Part shown: piece after piece, positions 36,261-44,363 of the stretch
How positions within the stretch are numbered: position 1 is the stretch's first letter
Layout of the letters: each line of letters begins with the position of its first letter
Origin: Faecalibacterium longum CLA-AA-H243
GTDB taxonomy: Bacteria > Bacillota > Clostridia > Oscillospirales > Ruminococcaceae
Assembly (NCBI RefSeq): GCF_020687245.1
Contig: NZ_JAJEQG010000007.1
Coordinates: 1 to 64,000 of the forward strand
DNA length: 64,000 nt
Direction: 5' to 3'
Notes under the pieces: generated by a model
What the model saw: only the letters and a program-made list of their open reading frames with translations
What the model was told of the DNA's origin: nothing
Database searches by the model: none
Translations under genes and position numbers: made by a program

Positions 36261-37865
36261 TTACAGCTGGGGGCCGGCGGAGACCAGAGCCTTGCCGTGC
36301 TCGTTGCCCTCGTACTTTGCGAAGTTCTTGATGAAGCGGCCAGCCAGATCCTTGGCCTTCTCTTCCCACTGAGCGGCATCTGCGTAGGTGTCGCGGGGGT
36401 CGAGGATAGCGGGGTCAACGCCGGGCAGAGCAGTGGGGACCTCGAAATCGAAGTAGGGGATCTTCTTGGTGGGAGCCTCGTTGATGGCACCGCTCAGGAT
36501 AGCGTCGATGATGCCGCGGGTATCCTTGATGGAGATGCGCTTGCCGGTGCCGTTCCAGCCGGTGTTGACCAGATAAGCCTTGGCGCCGCTCTTCTGCATC
36601 TTCTTGACCAGCTCCTCAGCGTACTTGGTGGGGTGCAGCTCCAGGAAGGCCTGACCGAAGCAGGCGGAGAAGGTGGGGGTGGGCTCGGTGATGCCGCGCT
36701 CGGTGCCGGCCAGCTTTGCGGTAAAGCCGGACAGGAAGTAGTACTGGGTCTGCTCCGGGGTCAGGATGGAGACCGGGGGCAGGACGCCGAATGCATCAGC
36801 AGACAGGAAGATGACATTCTTGGCTGCGGGTGCAGAAGAGATGGGGCGGACGATGTTCTGGATGTGGTCGATGGGGTAGGAGACGCGGGTGTTCTCGGTC
36901 ACGCTCTTGTCGGCGAAATCGATGTGGCCCTCAGCGTCCAGAGTGACGTTCTCCAGCAGAGCGTTGCGCTTGATGGCGTTGTAGATGTCGGGCTCAGAGT
37001 CCTTGTCCAGGTTGATGACCTTTGCGTAGCAGCCGCCCTCGAAGTTGAAGACGCCGTTGTCGTCCCAGCCGTGCTCGTCATCGCCGATGAGCAGACGCTT
37101 CGGGTCGGTGGACAGGGTGGTCTTGCCGGTGCCGGACAGACCGAAGAAGATGGCAGTGTTCTTGCCCTCCTTATCGGTGTTGGCAGAGCAGTGCATGGAA
37201 GCGATGCCCTTCAGCGGCAGGAAGTAGTTCATCATGGAGAACATACCCTTCTTCATCTCGCCGCCATACCAGGTGTTGACGATGACCTGCTCCTTGCTGG
37301 TGATGTTGAACAGCACAGCAGTCTCAGAGTTCAGGCCCAGCTCCTTGTAGTTCTCGACCTTAGCCTTGGAAGCGTTGTAGACAACGAAATCAGGCTCGAA
37401 GTTTGCCAGCTCCTCAGCGGTGGGCTTGATGAACATATTGGTGACGAAATGTGCCTGCCAGGCCACTTCCATGATGAAGCGGACGGCCATGCGGGTGTCC
37501 TTGTTGGCGCCGCAGAAAGCATCCACGACGTACAGGCGCTTGTTGGAGAGCTCCTTCTTGGCGATCTCCTTCACAGCTTCCCAGGCTTCCTGAGAAGCGG
37601 GGTGGTTGTCGTTCTTGTACTCGTCGCTGGTCCACCACACGGTGTCCTTGGAGTTCTCGTCCATGACGATGAACTTATCCTTGGGGGAGCGGCCGGTGTA
37701 GATACCGGTCATGACGTTGACAGCGCCCAGCTCGCTGACCTGGCCCTTCTCGTAGCCTTCCAGTTCGGGCTTGGTCTCCTCCTCGAACAGCTGCTCGTAA
37801 GAGGGATTGTACACGATCTCGGTCGTGCCGGTGATACCATACTTGCTCAGATCCAACTTTGCCAT
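36261..37865 (-). CDS. pckA: Phosphoenolpyruvate carboxykinase (ATP)
   Basis: 534 residues, full length for the ATP-dependent enzyme. P-loop GLSGTGKTT, the upstream '[11 protein letters not shown]' substrate loop, '[18 protein letters not shown]' with the metal-binding Lys/His region, and '[12 protein letters not shown]' kinase-2 motif are all present. It interconverts oxaloacetate plus ATP with PEP, CO2 and ADP. In gut fermenters it usually runs towards oxaloacetate or balances PEP for the PTS. ATG 37865 has AGAGG upstream. Monocistronic, with a consensus promoter at 37990-38017 and a terminator. Confidence 0.97.
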   Translation of the reverse strand: MAKLDLSKYGITGTTEIVYNPSYEQLFEEETKPELEGYEKGQVSELGAVNVMTGIYTGRSPKDKFIVMDENSKDTVWWTSDEYKNDNHPASQEAWEAVKEIAKKELSNKRLYVVDAFCGANKDTRMAVRFIMEVAWQAHFVTNMFIKPTAEELANFEPDFVVYNASKAKVENYKELGLNSETAVLFNITSKEQVIVNTWYGGEMKKGMFSMMNYFLPLKGIASMHCSANTDKEGKNTAIFFGLSGTGKTTLSTDPKRLLIGDDEHGWDDNGVFNFEGGCYAKVINLDKDSEPDIYNAIKRNALLENVTLDAEGHIDFADKSVTENTRVSYPIDHIQNIVRPISSAPAAKNVIFLSADAFGVLPPVSILTPEQTQYYFLSGFTAKLAGTERGITEPTPTFSACFGQAFLELHPTKYAEELVKKMQKSGAKAYLVNTGWNGTGKRISIKDTRGIIDAILSGAINEAPTKKIPYFDFEVPTALPGVDPAILDPRDTYADAAQWEEKAKDLAGRFIKNFAKYEGNEHGKALVSAGPQL

Positions 37866-38357
37866 GATACTTATACCTCTTCTTTCGTTCAGGTCATCGT
37901 CCAGACACCAGCGGTAAGCTGCCCTCAGCCAAAAGGACACCGCAAAAGGACGACGAAAAGAAATACAGATGCGTATTCTCCTGTATATCATTATACATAA
38001 ATTGGGGCCGAAATCAACCGGCGGGGCGGTTTTCTTCGGGTAAAAGCAACAAATCTTATTAAGAATCTGGGGTATTTGAGACGGTTTCGTAAAAAATCTT
38101 GGCCCGTTTGCCTGCACAAATTAAAGATTTTATGCCAAAAACAAATCTTTGATAAAATTTTATCGATTTGGGATACAAGGAGCGGAAATCAGGAGAGAAG
38201 AGGCTGCAATTTTGGGCCGCGAAAAAACGTATTATAAGTAGAGACACAAAATATTTGTGGATATTTTGCGATTTATCTGGAAAAAACGCACGACTTATGA
38301 TATACTGAGCCAGTCTGACCCGCGGCCATGAGCCGCCAGCATGGAGAAACAACGACG
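37866..38357. promoter_or_regulatory. Divergent AT-rich intergenic region with two promoters
   Basis: No gene is seen in these 492 bases. Minus strand: TTGATT (38017-38012), 16 bp, TATAAT (37995-37990) for pckA, with a leader of about 120 bases. Plus strand: extended -10 TGATATACT ending at 38306, with a poor -35 (38278), for the downstream gene. The centre (38080-38280) is rich in A/T runs with short imperfect dyads around AAAGATTT/AAATCTTT (38123-38156). Confidence 0.65.
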
Positions 38358-38981
38358 ATGAAGACGCTTTACATATTTCTTACCCGCTCCGGCACCCTGC
38401 TCTCGAACCTCGTGTACAGCCTGACCGGTGCGCAGTACACTCACATCTCCCTCGCCTTCGACGAGGACCTGAGTACCCTCTACAGCTCTACCCGCAAGAA
38501 TGGTTATACCATGTTCCCCGCAGGTCCCAGCCGGGAGTACCTGAACCGGGGCGTGTTCCTCATGCGGGAGAACATCCCCTGCGCCCTCTACGCGCTGGAA
38601 GTGACGGACGAAGCCTACACCCGCGCCAAGCGCCGCACTCAACACATGATGCACCACGGTGAGCTCTACCGCTTCAATTCGCTGGGTCTGCTGCTCTGTT
38701 GGATGCATATCCGCTGGCAGCGCCGTCGGCATTACTTCTGCTCCCAGTTCGTCAGTGAGGTGCTCCAGAAGAGCGGTGCGCTGGAGCTGCCAAAGCCCAG
38801 CACCCTCATGCACCCCAGCGATTACGCCGAGCTGCCCGAGCTGCGCTGCCTCTACCGCGGTACGCTGGCCGGCCTGCCCCAGCGCCAGAGCATGGAGCTG
38901 GGCGAGGTGGAGAGCGTCATGGGCCTTTACCTGAACGTCCTTCTGGGGGCCGTGAAGGGCAGAGCACGTCGGCTGTTCTGA
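38358..38981 (+). CDS. Permuted papain-like (YiiX/DUF830-type) protein
   Basis: 207 residues. His29 in YTHISLAFD and Cys128 in HYFCSQFVSEVL have the order His then Cys seen in circularly permuted NlpC/P60-like amidases (YiiX, LRAT group). A hydrophobic C-terminal tail and basic 'KGRARRLF' end follow. Such proteins cleave amide or ester bonds in lipids or wall peptides, but this subfamily is uncharacterised. ATG 38358 has GGAG about 11 bases upstream. Single gene with its own extended -10 promoter, followed by the tRNA cluster. Confidence 0.7.
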   Translation: MKTLYIFLTRSGTLLSNLVYSLTGAQYTHISLAFDEDLSTLYSSTRKNGYTMFPAGPSREYLNRGVFLMRENIPCALYALEVTDEAYTRAKRRTQHMMHHGELYRFNSLGLLLCWMHIRWQRRRHYFCSQFVSEVLQKSGALELPKPSTLMHPSDYAELPELRCLYRGTLAGLPQRQSMELGEVESVMGLYLNVLLGAVKGRARRLF

Positions 38982-39019
38982 TTTTTTCGAAATTTTTGCC
39001 GAAAAATTGAAAATGCCTG

Positions 39020-39048
39020 TTGACAAAGGGGGTGCGCTGTGCTAAAAT
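39020..39048 (+). promoter_or_regulatory. Promoter of tRNA-Glu/tRNA-Asn unit
   Basis: TTGACA (39020-39025), 17 bp, TAAAAT (39043-39048), about 38 bases before tRNA-Glu. Confidence 0.8.
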
Positions 39049-39086
39049 AATCGAGTCGGGAACAACACCCGATGCAATGGTAGTAT

Positions 39087-39161
39087 GGCCCGTTGGTCAA
39101 GCGGTTAAGACAGAGGCCTCTCACGCCTTTAACATCGGTTCGATTCCGGTACGGGTCACCA
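39087..39161 (+). tRNA. tRNA-Glu (anticodon CTC)
   Basis: Acceptor GGCCCGT pairs with ACGGGTC (one G-T), then A and encoded CCA. The anticodon stem GAGGC/GCCTT encloses CTCTCAC, giving anticodon CTC. T arm has 'cggttcgattccgg'. Confidence 0.96.
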
Positions 39162-39200
39162 TTTTAGTAGTAAAACGGCTTTGCGCCGTTTTATATAGAT

Positions 39201-39277
39201 GCCTCTTTAGCTCAGTCGGTTAGAGCACCTGACTGTTAATCAGGGTGTCGCCTGTTCGAGTCAGGCAAGAGGCGCCA
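39201..39277 (+). tRNA. tRNA-Asn (anticodon GTT)
   Basis: Acceptor GCCTCTT pairs with AAGAGGC, then G and encoded CCA. Anticodon stem CCTGA/TCAGG encloses CTGTTAA, giving GTT. It is 39 bases after tRNA-Glu and shares its transcript. Confidence 0.96.
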
Positions 39278-39279
39278 GT

Positions 39280-39318
39280 AAAGCGATGGAAGTTTTCCAT
39301 CGCTTTTTCTTTTTTATC
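39280..39318 (+). terminator. Terminator of tRNA unit
   Basis: AAAGCGATGGAA pairs perfectly with TTCCATCGCTTT across GTT, then a long T run. Confidence 0.92.
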
Positions 39319-39377
39319 CGTTCCGGTGCGGCTTTTGTTGACAGGGAAAGCGGCGGGGGATATACTTATAAAAAATG

Positions 39378-39509
39378 AACCTCTCAGGCCGCCTGCGGCG
39401 TCCAGCTCTCCGGACAGGAGAGCCCTTGGCAAAACCGAAAACTTACCCTTTTCGCCAGAGCCTCCCCTATTAGGGGAGGTGGCACAGCGTCAGCTGTGAC
39501 GGAGAGGTT
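39378..39509. repeat. MITE-like intergenic repeat
   Basis: About 132 bases bounded by AACCTCTC and GAGAGGTT. Inside are a stem CTCTCCGGACAGGAGAG, a stem CCTCCCCTATTAGGGGAGG and a dyad CAGCGTCAGCTGTGACG. The build is typical of small non-coding repeats scattered between genes in this group of Firmicutes. Only one copy is in the window, so the repeat nature rests on its structure. Confidence 0.6.
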
Positions 39510-39544
39510 GAGGAAAAATGCGCCTGATGAAAAAGGAGAAAAGT

Positions 39545-40606
39545 ATGAAACAGATCATTCTGACGGGCGACCGCCCGACGGGCCGGCTCCATGTCGGCCA
39601 CTATGTCGGCTCTCTGAAGGAGCGTGTCCGGCTGCAGAACTCGGGCAAGTTCGACGAGATCTATATCATGATCGCTGACGCACAGGCCCTCACCGACAAC
39701 GCCGACAATCCGGAGAAGGTGCGCCAGAACGTCCTGCAGGTCGCTCTGGACTATCTGGCCGTGGGCATCGACCCCGCCAAGGCACACATCTTCATCCAGT
39801 CCATGGTGCCGGAGCTGACCGAGCTGAGCTTCTATTATATGAACCTCGTCACCGTCTCCCGCCTGCAGCGCAACCCCACCGTCAAGGCCGAGATCCAGCA
39901 GAAGAACTTCGAGTCCAGTATCCCGGTGGGCTTCTTCACTTACCCCATCAGCCAGGCTGCGGACATCACCGCCTTCAAGGCCACTACCGTCCCCGCAGGC
40001 GAGGACCAGCGCCCTATGATCGAGCAGTGCTGCGAGATCGTCCATAAGTTCAACGCCGTCTACGGTGAGACTCTGGTGGAGCCGGAGATCGTTCTGCCCC
40101 AGAACAGCGCCTGCCTGCGCCTGCCCGGCACCGACGGCAAGGCCAAGATGAGCAAGAGCCTCGGCAACTGCATCTACCTCTCCGACGAGCCTGAGGACAT
40201 CAAGAAGAAGATCATGTCCATGTACACCGACCCGAACCACCTGCGCGTGCAGGACCCCGGCAAGGTGGAGGGCAACCCCGTCTTCGTCTATCTGGATGCA
40301 TTCAGCCGCCCGGAGCACTTTGCCGAGTTCCTGCCCGAGTACCAGAACCTCGACGAGCTGAAGGCACACTATCAGCGCGGCGGTCTGGGCGACGTGAAGG
40401 TGAAGAAGTTCCTGAACAGCGTCATGCAGGCTGAGCTGGAGCCCATCCGCAACCGCCGCAAGGAGTGGGAGCAGCGCCTGCCCGAGGTCGTGGAAATTCT
40501 GAAGGAAGGCAGCGCCGTGGCCGAAAAGACCGCCGCCGCCACCCTCGCCGAAGTGCGCAAGTCCATGAAAATCGATTACTTCACGGATGATAATCTGCTG
40601 AAATAA
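39545..40606 (+). CDS. trpS: Tryptophanyl-tRNA synthetase
   Basis: 353 residues. Class I HIGH-type motif in [11 protein letters not shown] near the N-terminus and KMSKS-loop KMSKSLGN. '[11 protein letters not shown]' and '[10 protein letters not shown]' fit bacterial TrpRS. It charges tRNA-Trp. I chose ATG 39545, preceded by AAGGAG; an in-frame ATG nine codons earlier lacks a site. The gene starts 36 bases after the MITE-like repeat, which may supply or alter its 5' leader. No T-box is seen upstream. Confidence 0.95.
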   Translation: MKQIILTGDRPTGRLHVGHYVGSLKERVRLQNSGKFDEIYIMIADAQALTDNADNPEKVRQNVLQVALDYLAVGIDPAKAHIFIQSMVPELTELSFYYMNLVTVSRLQRNPTVKAEIQQKNFESSIPVGFFTYPISQAADITAFKATTVPAGEDQRPMIEQCCEIVHKFNAVYGETLVEPEIVLPQNSACLRLPGTDGKAKMSKSLGNCIYLSDEPEDIKKKIMSMYTDPNHLRVQDPGKVEGNPVFVYLDAFSRPEHFAEFLPEYQNLDELKAHYQRGGLGDVKVKKFLNSVMQAELEPIRNRRKEWEQRLPEVVEILKEGSAVAEKTAAATLAEVRKSMKIDYFTDDNLLK

Positions 40607-40619
40607 CAAGACGTAAATA

Positions 40620-40655
40620 AAAATCCCCTCTGCCAGACGGCGGAGGGGATTTTTT
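40620..40655. terminator. Terminator between trpS and thrS
   Basis: AAATCCCCTC pairs with GAGGGGATTT, with T run on the plus strand and A/T-rich sequence on the other side, serving two convergent genes. Confidence 0.85.
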
Positions 40656-40672
40656 GTATCTTACGTTACAGC

Positions 40673-42457
40673 TTACAGGCTGCGGTTCTTGATCTCGGAA
40701 GTGACCTTTGCGATGAACTCATCCACTTCCATCGTGGTGGTCTCGCCCTTGCGGTCACGGACGGAGACGTTGCCGGCCTCGGCTTCCTTGGCGCCCAGGA
40801 CCAGCATATAAGGCACGCGGTCCACCTGCTGTGCAGCGCGGATCTTGTAGCCGATCTTCTGGTTGTCGTCGTCCAGAGCCACACGGACACCGGCCTCCAC
40901 CAGCTTCTCGGTGATGGCCTCGGAATACTCGAGGGTCTTCTCGGAGACGGGCAGAACCTTGACCTGAACAGGAGCCAGCCAGGTGGGGAACTTGCCCTTG
41001 GTCTCCTCGATGAGGTAGGCCATGAAGCGGTCGAGAGAACCCAGAATTGCACGGTGCAGGACAACAGGGGTCTTCTCGGTGCCGTCCTTGTCCACATAGG
41101 TCAGGTGGAACTTTGCGGGCAGGCAGAAGTCCAGCTGGCAGGTGGACAGGGTGTACTCAGCGCCGACAGCGGGCTTGACGTTGACGTCCAGCTTGGGGCC
41201 GTAGAAAGCAGCCTCGCCGATCTCCTCGGTGAAGTGGATGCCCAGCTCAGTCAGGACCTCGCGCAGAGCGTTCTCAGCGTGGTTCCACATCGCGTCGTCG
41301 TCGTGATACTTCTTCTTATCGGCGGGGTCACGCAGGGACAGAACGCAGCGGTAGTCGGTGATGTTGAAATCCTTGTAGGTCTCGAAGATGAGGTTGCAGA
41401 CATCAGCGACTTCGCTCTTGATCTGCTCCGGAGTGCAGAACAGGTGAGCGTCGTTCTGGCAGAAGTGACGGCCGCGCTCGATGCCCTTCAGGGTGCCGGA
41501 GGACTCATAGCGGAAGTCGTGTGCGATCTCGCCGATGCGCATGGGCAGGTCGCGGTAGGAGTGGGGACGGTTTGCGTAGATCATCATGTGATGGGGGCAG
41601 TTCATCGGGCGCAGGACGTAGCTCTCGCCCTCCATCTCCATGGCGGGGAACATATTCTCGCGGTAGTGATCCCAGTGGCCGGAAGTCTTGTACAGATTCA
41701 CGGTGCCGATGCAGGGAGTCATGACGTGCAGGTAGCCGCGGGCGCGCTCCTTCTCCTTGATATAGTTCTCCAGCTCCTGCCAGACAGTGTAGCCTGCGGG
41801 CAGGAACATGGGCAGACCGCGGCCAACCAGGTCGTCGGTCATGAACAGGCCCATCTCCTTGCCGATCTTGCGGTGGTCGCGCTCACGGGCCTCCTGCTGC
41901 TCCTTCTCCCAGGCGTCCAGCTCCTCCTGATTGTGGAAAGCCACGCCGTTGATACGGGTCAGCATCTTGTTCTCTTTGTCGTTCTTCCAGTATGCACCGG
42001 ACTGCTGGGTGATCTTGAAGGCCTTCAGAGCCTTGGTGTAGGTCAGGTGAGGTCCGATGCACATATCGACGTACTCGCCCTGCTGGAAGAAGCTGAACTC
42101 GGTCTCGTCGGCCAGGTCAGCCATGTGCTCGACCTTATAGTTCTCGTGGCGCTCTTCCATCAGCTTGACGGCCTCTGCGCGGGGCAGGATGAAGGGCTTG
42201 ATGGCCAGATTCTCTTTGGTGATCTTGCGCATCTCCTTCTCGATGTTGGCCAGGTCCTCGTCGGTCAGCTTGGTGTCGCCGAGGTCAACGTCGTAGTAGA
42301 AGCCGTTCTCGGTGGCGGGGCCGAAGGCGAAGTCAGCCTCCGGGTAGAGGCGCTTGATGGCCTGAGCCATAACGTGGGCTGCGGTGTGACGGATGACGTG
42401 CAGTTCCTGGTCCTGCGGGCACTCGTCCACATGACCGTCCTTATAGATGATCTTCAT
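40673..42457 (-). CDS. thrS: Threonyl-tRNA synthetase (short N-terminus)
   Basis: 594 residues against about 640 for the E. coli enzyme. The start MKIIYKDGHVDEC leads within 20 residues into the editing domain ('IRHTAAHVMAQAI', the H-x-x-x-H motif), so the N-terminal TGS domain is missing. The class II catalytic core ('PMNCPHHMMIY', 'RYESSGTLKGIERGRHFCQNDAH') and the anticodon-binding domain ('VKVLPVSEKTLEYSEAI') are complete. ATG 42457 follows AAGGAG. Expression is controlled by the T-box leader upstream. Charges tRNA-Thr and edits mischarged Ser. Confidence 0.95.
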   Translation of the reverse strand: MKIIYKDGHVDECPQDQELHVIRHTAAHVMAQAIKRLYPEADFAFGPATENGFYYDVDLGDTKLTDEDLANIEKEMRKITKENLAIKPFILPRAEAVKLMEERHENYKVEHMADLADETEFSFFQQGEYVDMCIGPHLTYTKALKAFKITQQSGAYWKNDKENKMLTRINGVAFHNQEELDAWEKEQQEARERDHRKIGKEMGLFMTDDLVGRGLPMFLPAGYTVWQELENYIKEKERARGYLHVMTPCIGTVNLYKTSGHWDHYRENMFPAMEMEGESYVLRPMNCPHHMMIYANRPHSYRDLPMRIGEIAHDFRYESSGTLKGIERGRHFCQNDAHLFCTPEQIKSEVADVCNLIFETYKDFNITDYRCVLSLRDPADKKKYHDDDAMWNHAENALREVLTELGIHFTEEIGEAAFYGPKLDVNVKPAVGAEYTLSTCQLDFCLPAKFHLTYVDKDGTEKTPVVLHRAILGSLDRFMAYLIEETKGKFPTWLAPVQVKVLPVSEKTLEYSEAITEKLVEAGVRVALDDDNQKIGYKIRAAQQVDRVPYMLVLGAKEAEAGNVSVRDRKGETTTMEVDEFIAKVTSEIKNRSL

Positions 42458-42479
42458 GGTGTTACTCCTTCTTGACATG

Positions 42480-42831
42480 AAAAATGCGTTTGGTATAACA
42501 AAAAAAGACGCTTCACCCCGCATTTGCTTTACGGGATGAAGCGCCTTTGAAAGATCCAACTGCGTTCCACGGTTCCACCCGAATTGCGTGCTGCTGCACG
42601 CCACTCGCTGTGCTGTAACGGGCGCACCCGGCAGAGGTTCTCCTCTGCACTCTGCGGTGGTAGAAGTCCGGCACATGGCAGGCTGCTTGCAGCGCGTCCT
42701 TCCGGACGGCAGCCCTCTCTGCGGCATGGAGAACGGGACTTCGGTTTGTCCGCATCATCGTTTTGGGACATTTGATTTTGACGCACCGGCGGCAGAAAAC
42801 CTGCGCACACTGCGCATCACAGGATGAAACT
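42480..42831 (-). promoter_or_regulatory. T-box riboswitch leader of thrS
   Basis: Read on the minus strand, the T-box core GGGTGGAACCGTGG (42580-42567) precedes a terminator hairpin GGCGCTTCATCCCG ... CGGGGTGAAGCGTC plus a T run (42545-42500). Upstream sequence folds into a long stem I; an ACC triplet in 'cttctaccaccgc' (near 42660) is a reasonable Thr specifier but is not proven. Uncharged tRNA-Thr would disrupt the terminator and turn thrS on. Confidence 0.9.
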
Positions 42832-42838
42832 ACAGATG

Positions 42839-42867
42839 ATTGTAGCACGAGAAACGGAAAAAATCAA
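42839..42867 (-). promoter_or_regulatory. Promoter of thrS T-box leader
   Basis: Minus strand: TTGATT (42867-42862), 17 bp, TACAAT (42844-42839). Confidence 0.8.
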
Positions 42868-42895
42868 GGGCTGTGCGCTGGAAAATGAAAGAGGA

Positions 42896-44164
42896 TCAGT
42901 GGTGCAGCCGCTTCCCCCAGCTCTCCGTATACTCCGACAGCAGCTTCTCCGTCACAAAGAGCTGACTGCTGTAGAGGCCGTGGGTGCCGGAGAGCATATA
43001 ACAGACGCCGCAGCCCAGCGCGATCAGCTCCAGCCCCACGCCGCCGAACAGCTCATAGGCCAGCAGGATGGAGGGGATGAGGGTGTTCGTCGCGCCGCAG
43101 AACACCGAAACGAGGCCCACGGCGGCGGAGAACCCGGCGGGCAGGCCCAGCAGCGGGCCGAATGCACAGCCGAAGGTCGCACCGATGTAGAAGCTGGGGA
43201 CGACCTCGCCGCCCTTGAAGCCCGCCGAGAGGGTCAGGGCGGTCAGCAGTATCTTGCAGATAAAGTCCCACGGCAGGGCCTGCCCCTGCTCCACGGCGGC
43301 AGTGATGACGCCCATGCCCGCGCCGTTGTAGCGGCCCACGCCCATCAGGTAGGAGAGGGCCACCACGGCAACACCGCCCACGACGGCGCGCACCCAGGGG
43401 TTTGGCAGGCGGCGGGGCATCTCGTGCTCCATGGTGTGGAGAAGCCAGCAGAATGTCCGGGCCACCAGCGCACAGGCAACACCCAGCACAGCCACCAGCA
43501 GAGTAGAATCAATGGAAAGCGCCGGTGCGGTCAGCTCAAAATGGGTAGGAGAGATGCCGCAGGCCAGCGAGACGCCATAGGCGATGAGGGCAGCGGCGAA
43601 GCCGGGGACAAAGGCCACCGAGAACGCGAGGCCCACGTCCTCCACCATGATGCCGAAGAGGGTCGCCGACAGCGGCGTGCCGAACAGTGCCGAGAAGAAC
43701 GCCGCCATGCCGCAGGCCGTGGCCGTGCGGCGGTCGTGGTCGGAGAAGCGGAAGAGCTTTGCGATGTTGTAGCCGATGCTTCCGCCCATCTGCAAAGCCG
43801 CGCCCTCGCGTCCGGCCGAGCCGCCGCAGAGGTGGGTGAGCACCGTGCCAAAGAAGATGGCCGGCACCAGCAGCGGGCTGACGCTCTCGCCGCTGTGGAC
43901 GGCGCGGATGACGTTGTTCGTCCCCATCCCTTCGCAGCCCGTTATCTTATAAAGTGCCACGATGGCAAGACCTGCCACCGGCAGAAGCCAGAGCAGCCAG
44001 ATGTGCTCGGCCCGCCACTCGGTGACATGCTCCACGGCCAGGTGGAACGCTGTGCCGACGGCACCGCAGACGAGGCCGGTGGGAACGGCCAACAGCAGCC
44101 AGCGGGCCAGGATGGCCGCGACGGCCCGGAAGGAATAAAGCTCCCTTTTCAAAAATTCTTTCAT
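42896..44164 (-). CDS. CLC-type channel/antiporter, possible fluoride type
   Basis: 422 residues with the CLC fold of about 10-12 helices. The gating Glu is in GGSAGREGAALQMGG (usual GREGP; here GREGA). The selectivity-filter segment that reads GSGIP in chloride transporters is GMGTNN here, with Met where Ser normally binds chloride. That replacement is a feature of the fluoride/proton antiporter branch, so fluoride export is likely. No fluoride riboswitch was recognised in the short leader. ATG 44164 follows GGAGTG; promoter at 44200-44228. Monocistronic on the minus strand. Confidence 0.82.
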   Translation of the reverse strand: MKEFLKRELYSFRAVAAILARWLLLAVPTGLVCGAVGTAFHLAVEHVTEWRAEHIWLLWLLPVAGLAIVALYKITGCEGMGTNNVIRAVHSGESVSPLLVPAIFFGTVLTHLCGGSAGREGAALQMGGSIGYNIAKLFRFSDHDRRTATACGMAAFFSALFGTPLSATLFGIMVEDVGLAFSVAFVPGFAAALIAYGVSLACGISPTHFELTAPALSIDSTLLVAVLGVACALVARTFCWLLHTMEHEMPRRLPNPWVRAVVGGVAVVALSYLMGVGRYNGAGMGVITAAVEQGQALPWDFICKILLTALTLSAGFKGGEVVPSFYIGATFGCAFGPLLGLPAGFSAAVGLVSVFCGATNTLIPSILLAYELFGGVGLELIALGCGVCYMLSGTHGLYSSQLFVTEKLLSEYTESWGKRLHH

Positions 44165-44199
44165 GATAGCACTCCTGTGTTTTTTATATCCTGCCCACA

Positions 44200-44228
44200 A
44201 AGATAGCACGACGGACGGGCGCTGTCAA
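44200..44228 (-). promoter_or_regulatory. Promoter of CLC gene
   Basis: Minus strand: TTGACA (44228-44223), 17 bp, TATCTT (44205-44200) with an extended TG. It leaves a leader of only about 30 bases. Confidence 0.7.
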
Positions 44229-44235
44229 GAAACGC

Positions 44236-44273
44236 CAAAGCCCCGCTCCCTTGTGTGAAGGAGCGGGGCTTTG
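44236..44273 (-). terminator. Terminator after amt
   Basis: AAAGCCCCGCTCC pairs with GGAGCGGGGCTTT. The T content downstream on the minus strand is modest (TTTGGCGTTT). Confidence 0.7.
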
Positions 44274-44363
44274 AGCTGTGTTTGGAATTATCAGAAAAAA
44301 GGAAAAAGGAGAACAATATATCCACGCCGTCTCGGCGGGATAGCGATGAAATCAGGGGGACGC

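Noticed and set aside
43000-44200. Plus-strand frame of about 460 codons opposite the CLC gene
   Set aside because: Gln/His/Gly/Arg-rich, typical of antisense reading in high-GC genes; the minus strand shows CLC motifs.
44165-44235. Fluoride riboswitch upstream of the CLC gene
   Set aside because: The predicted leader is only about 30 bases and has none of the crcB-motif consensus.
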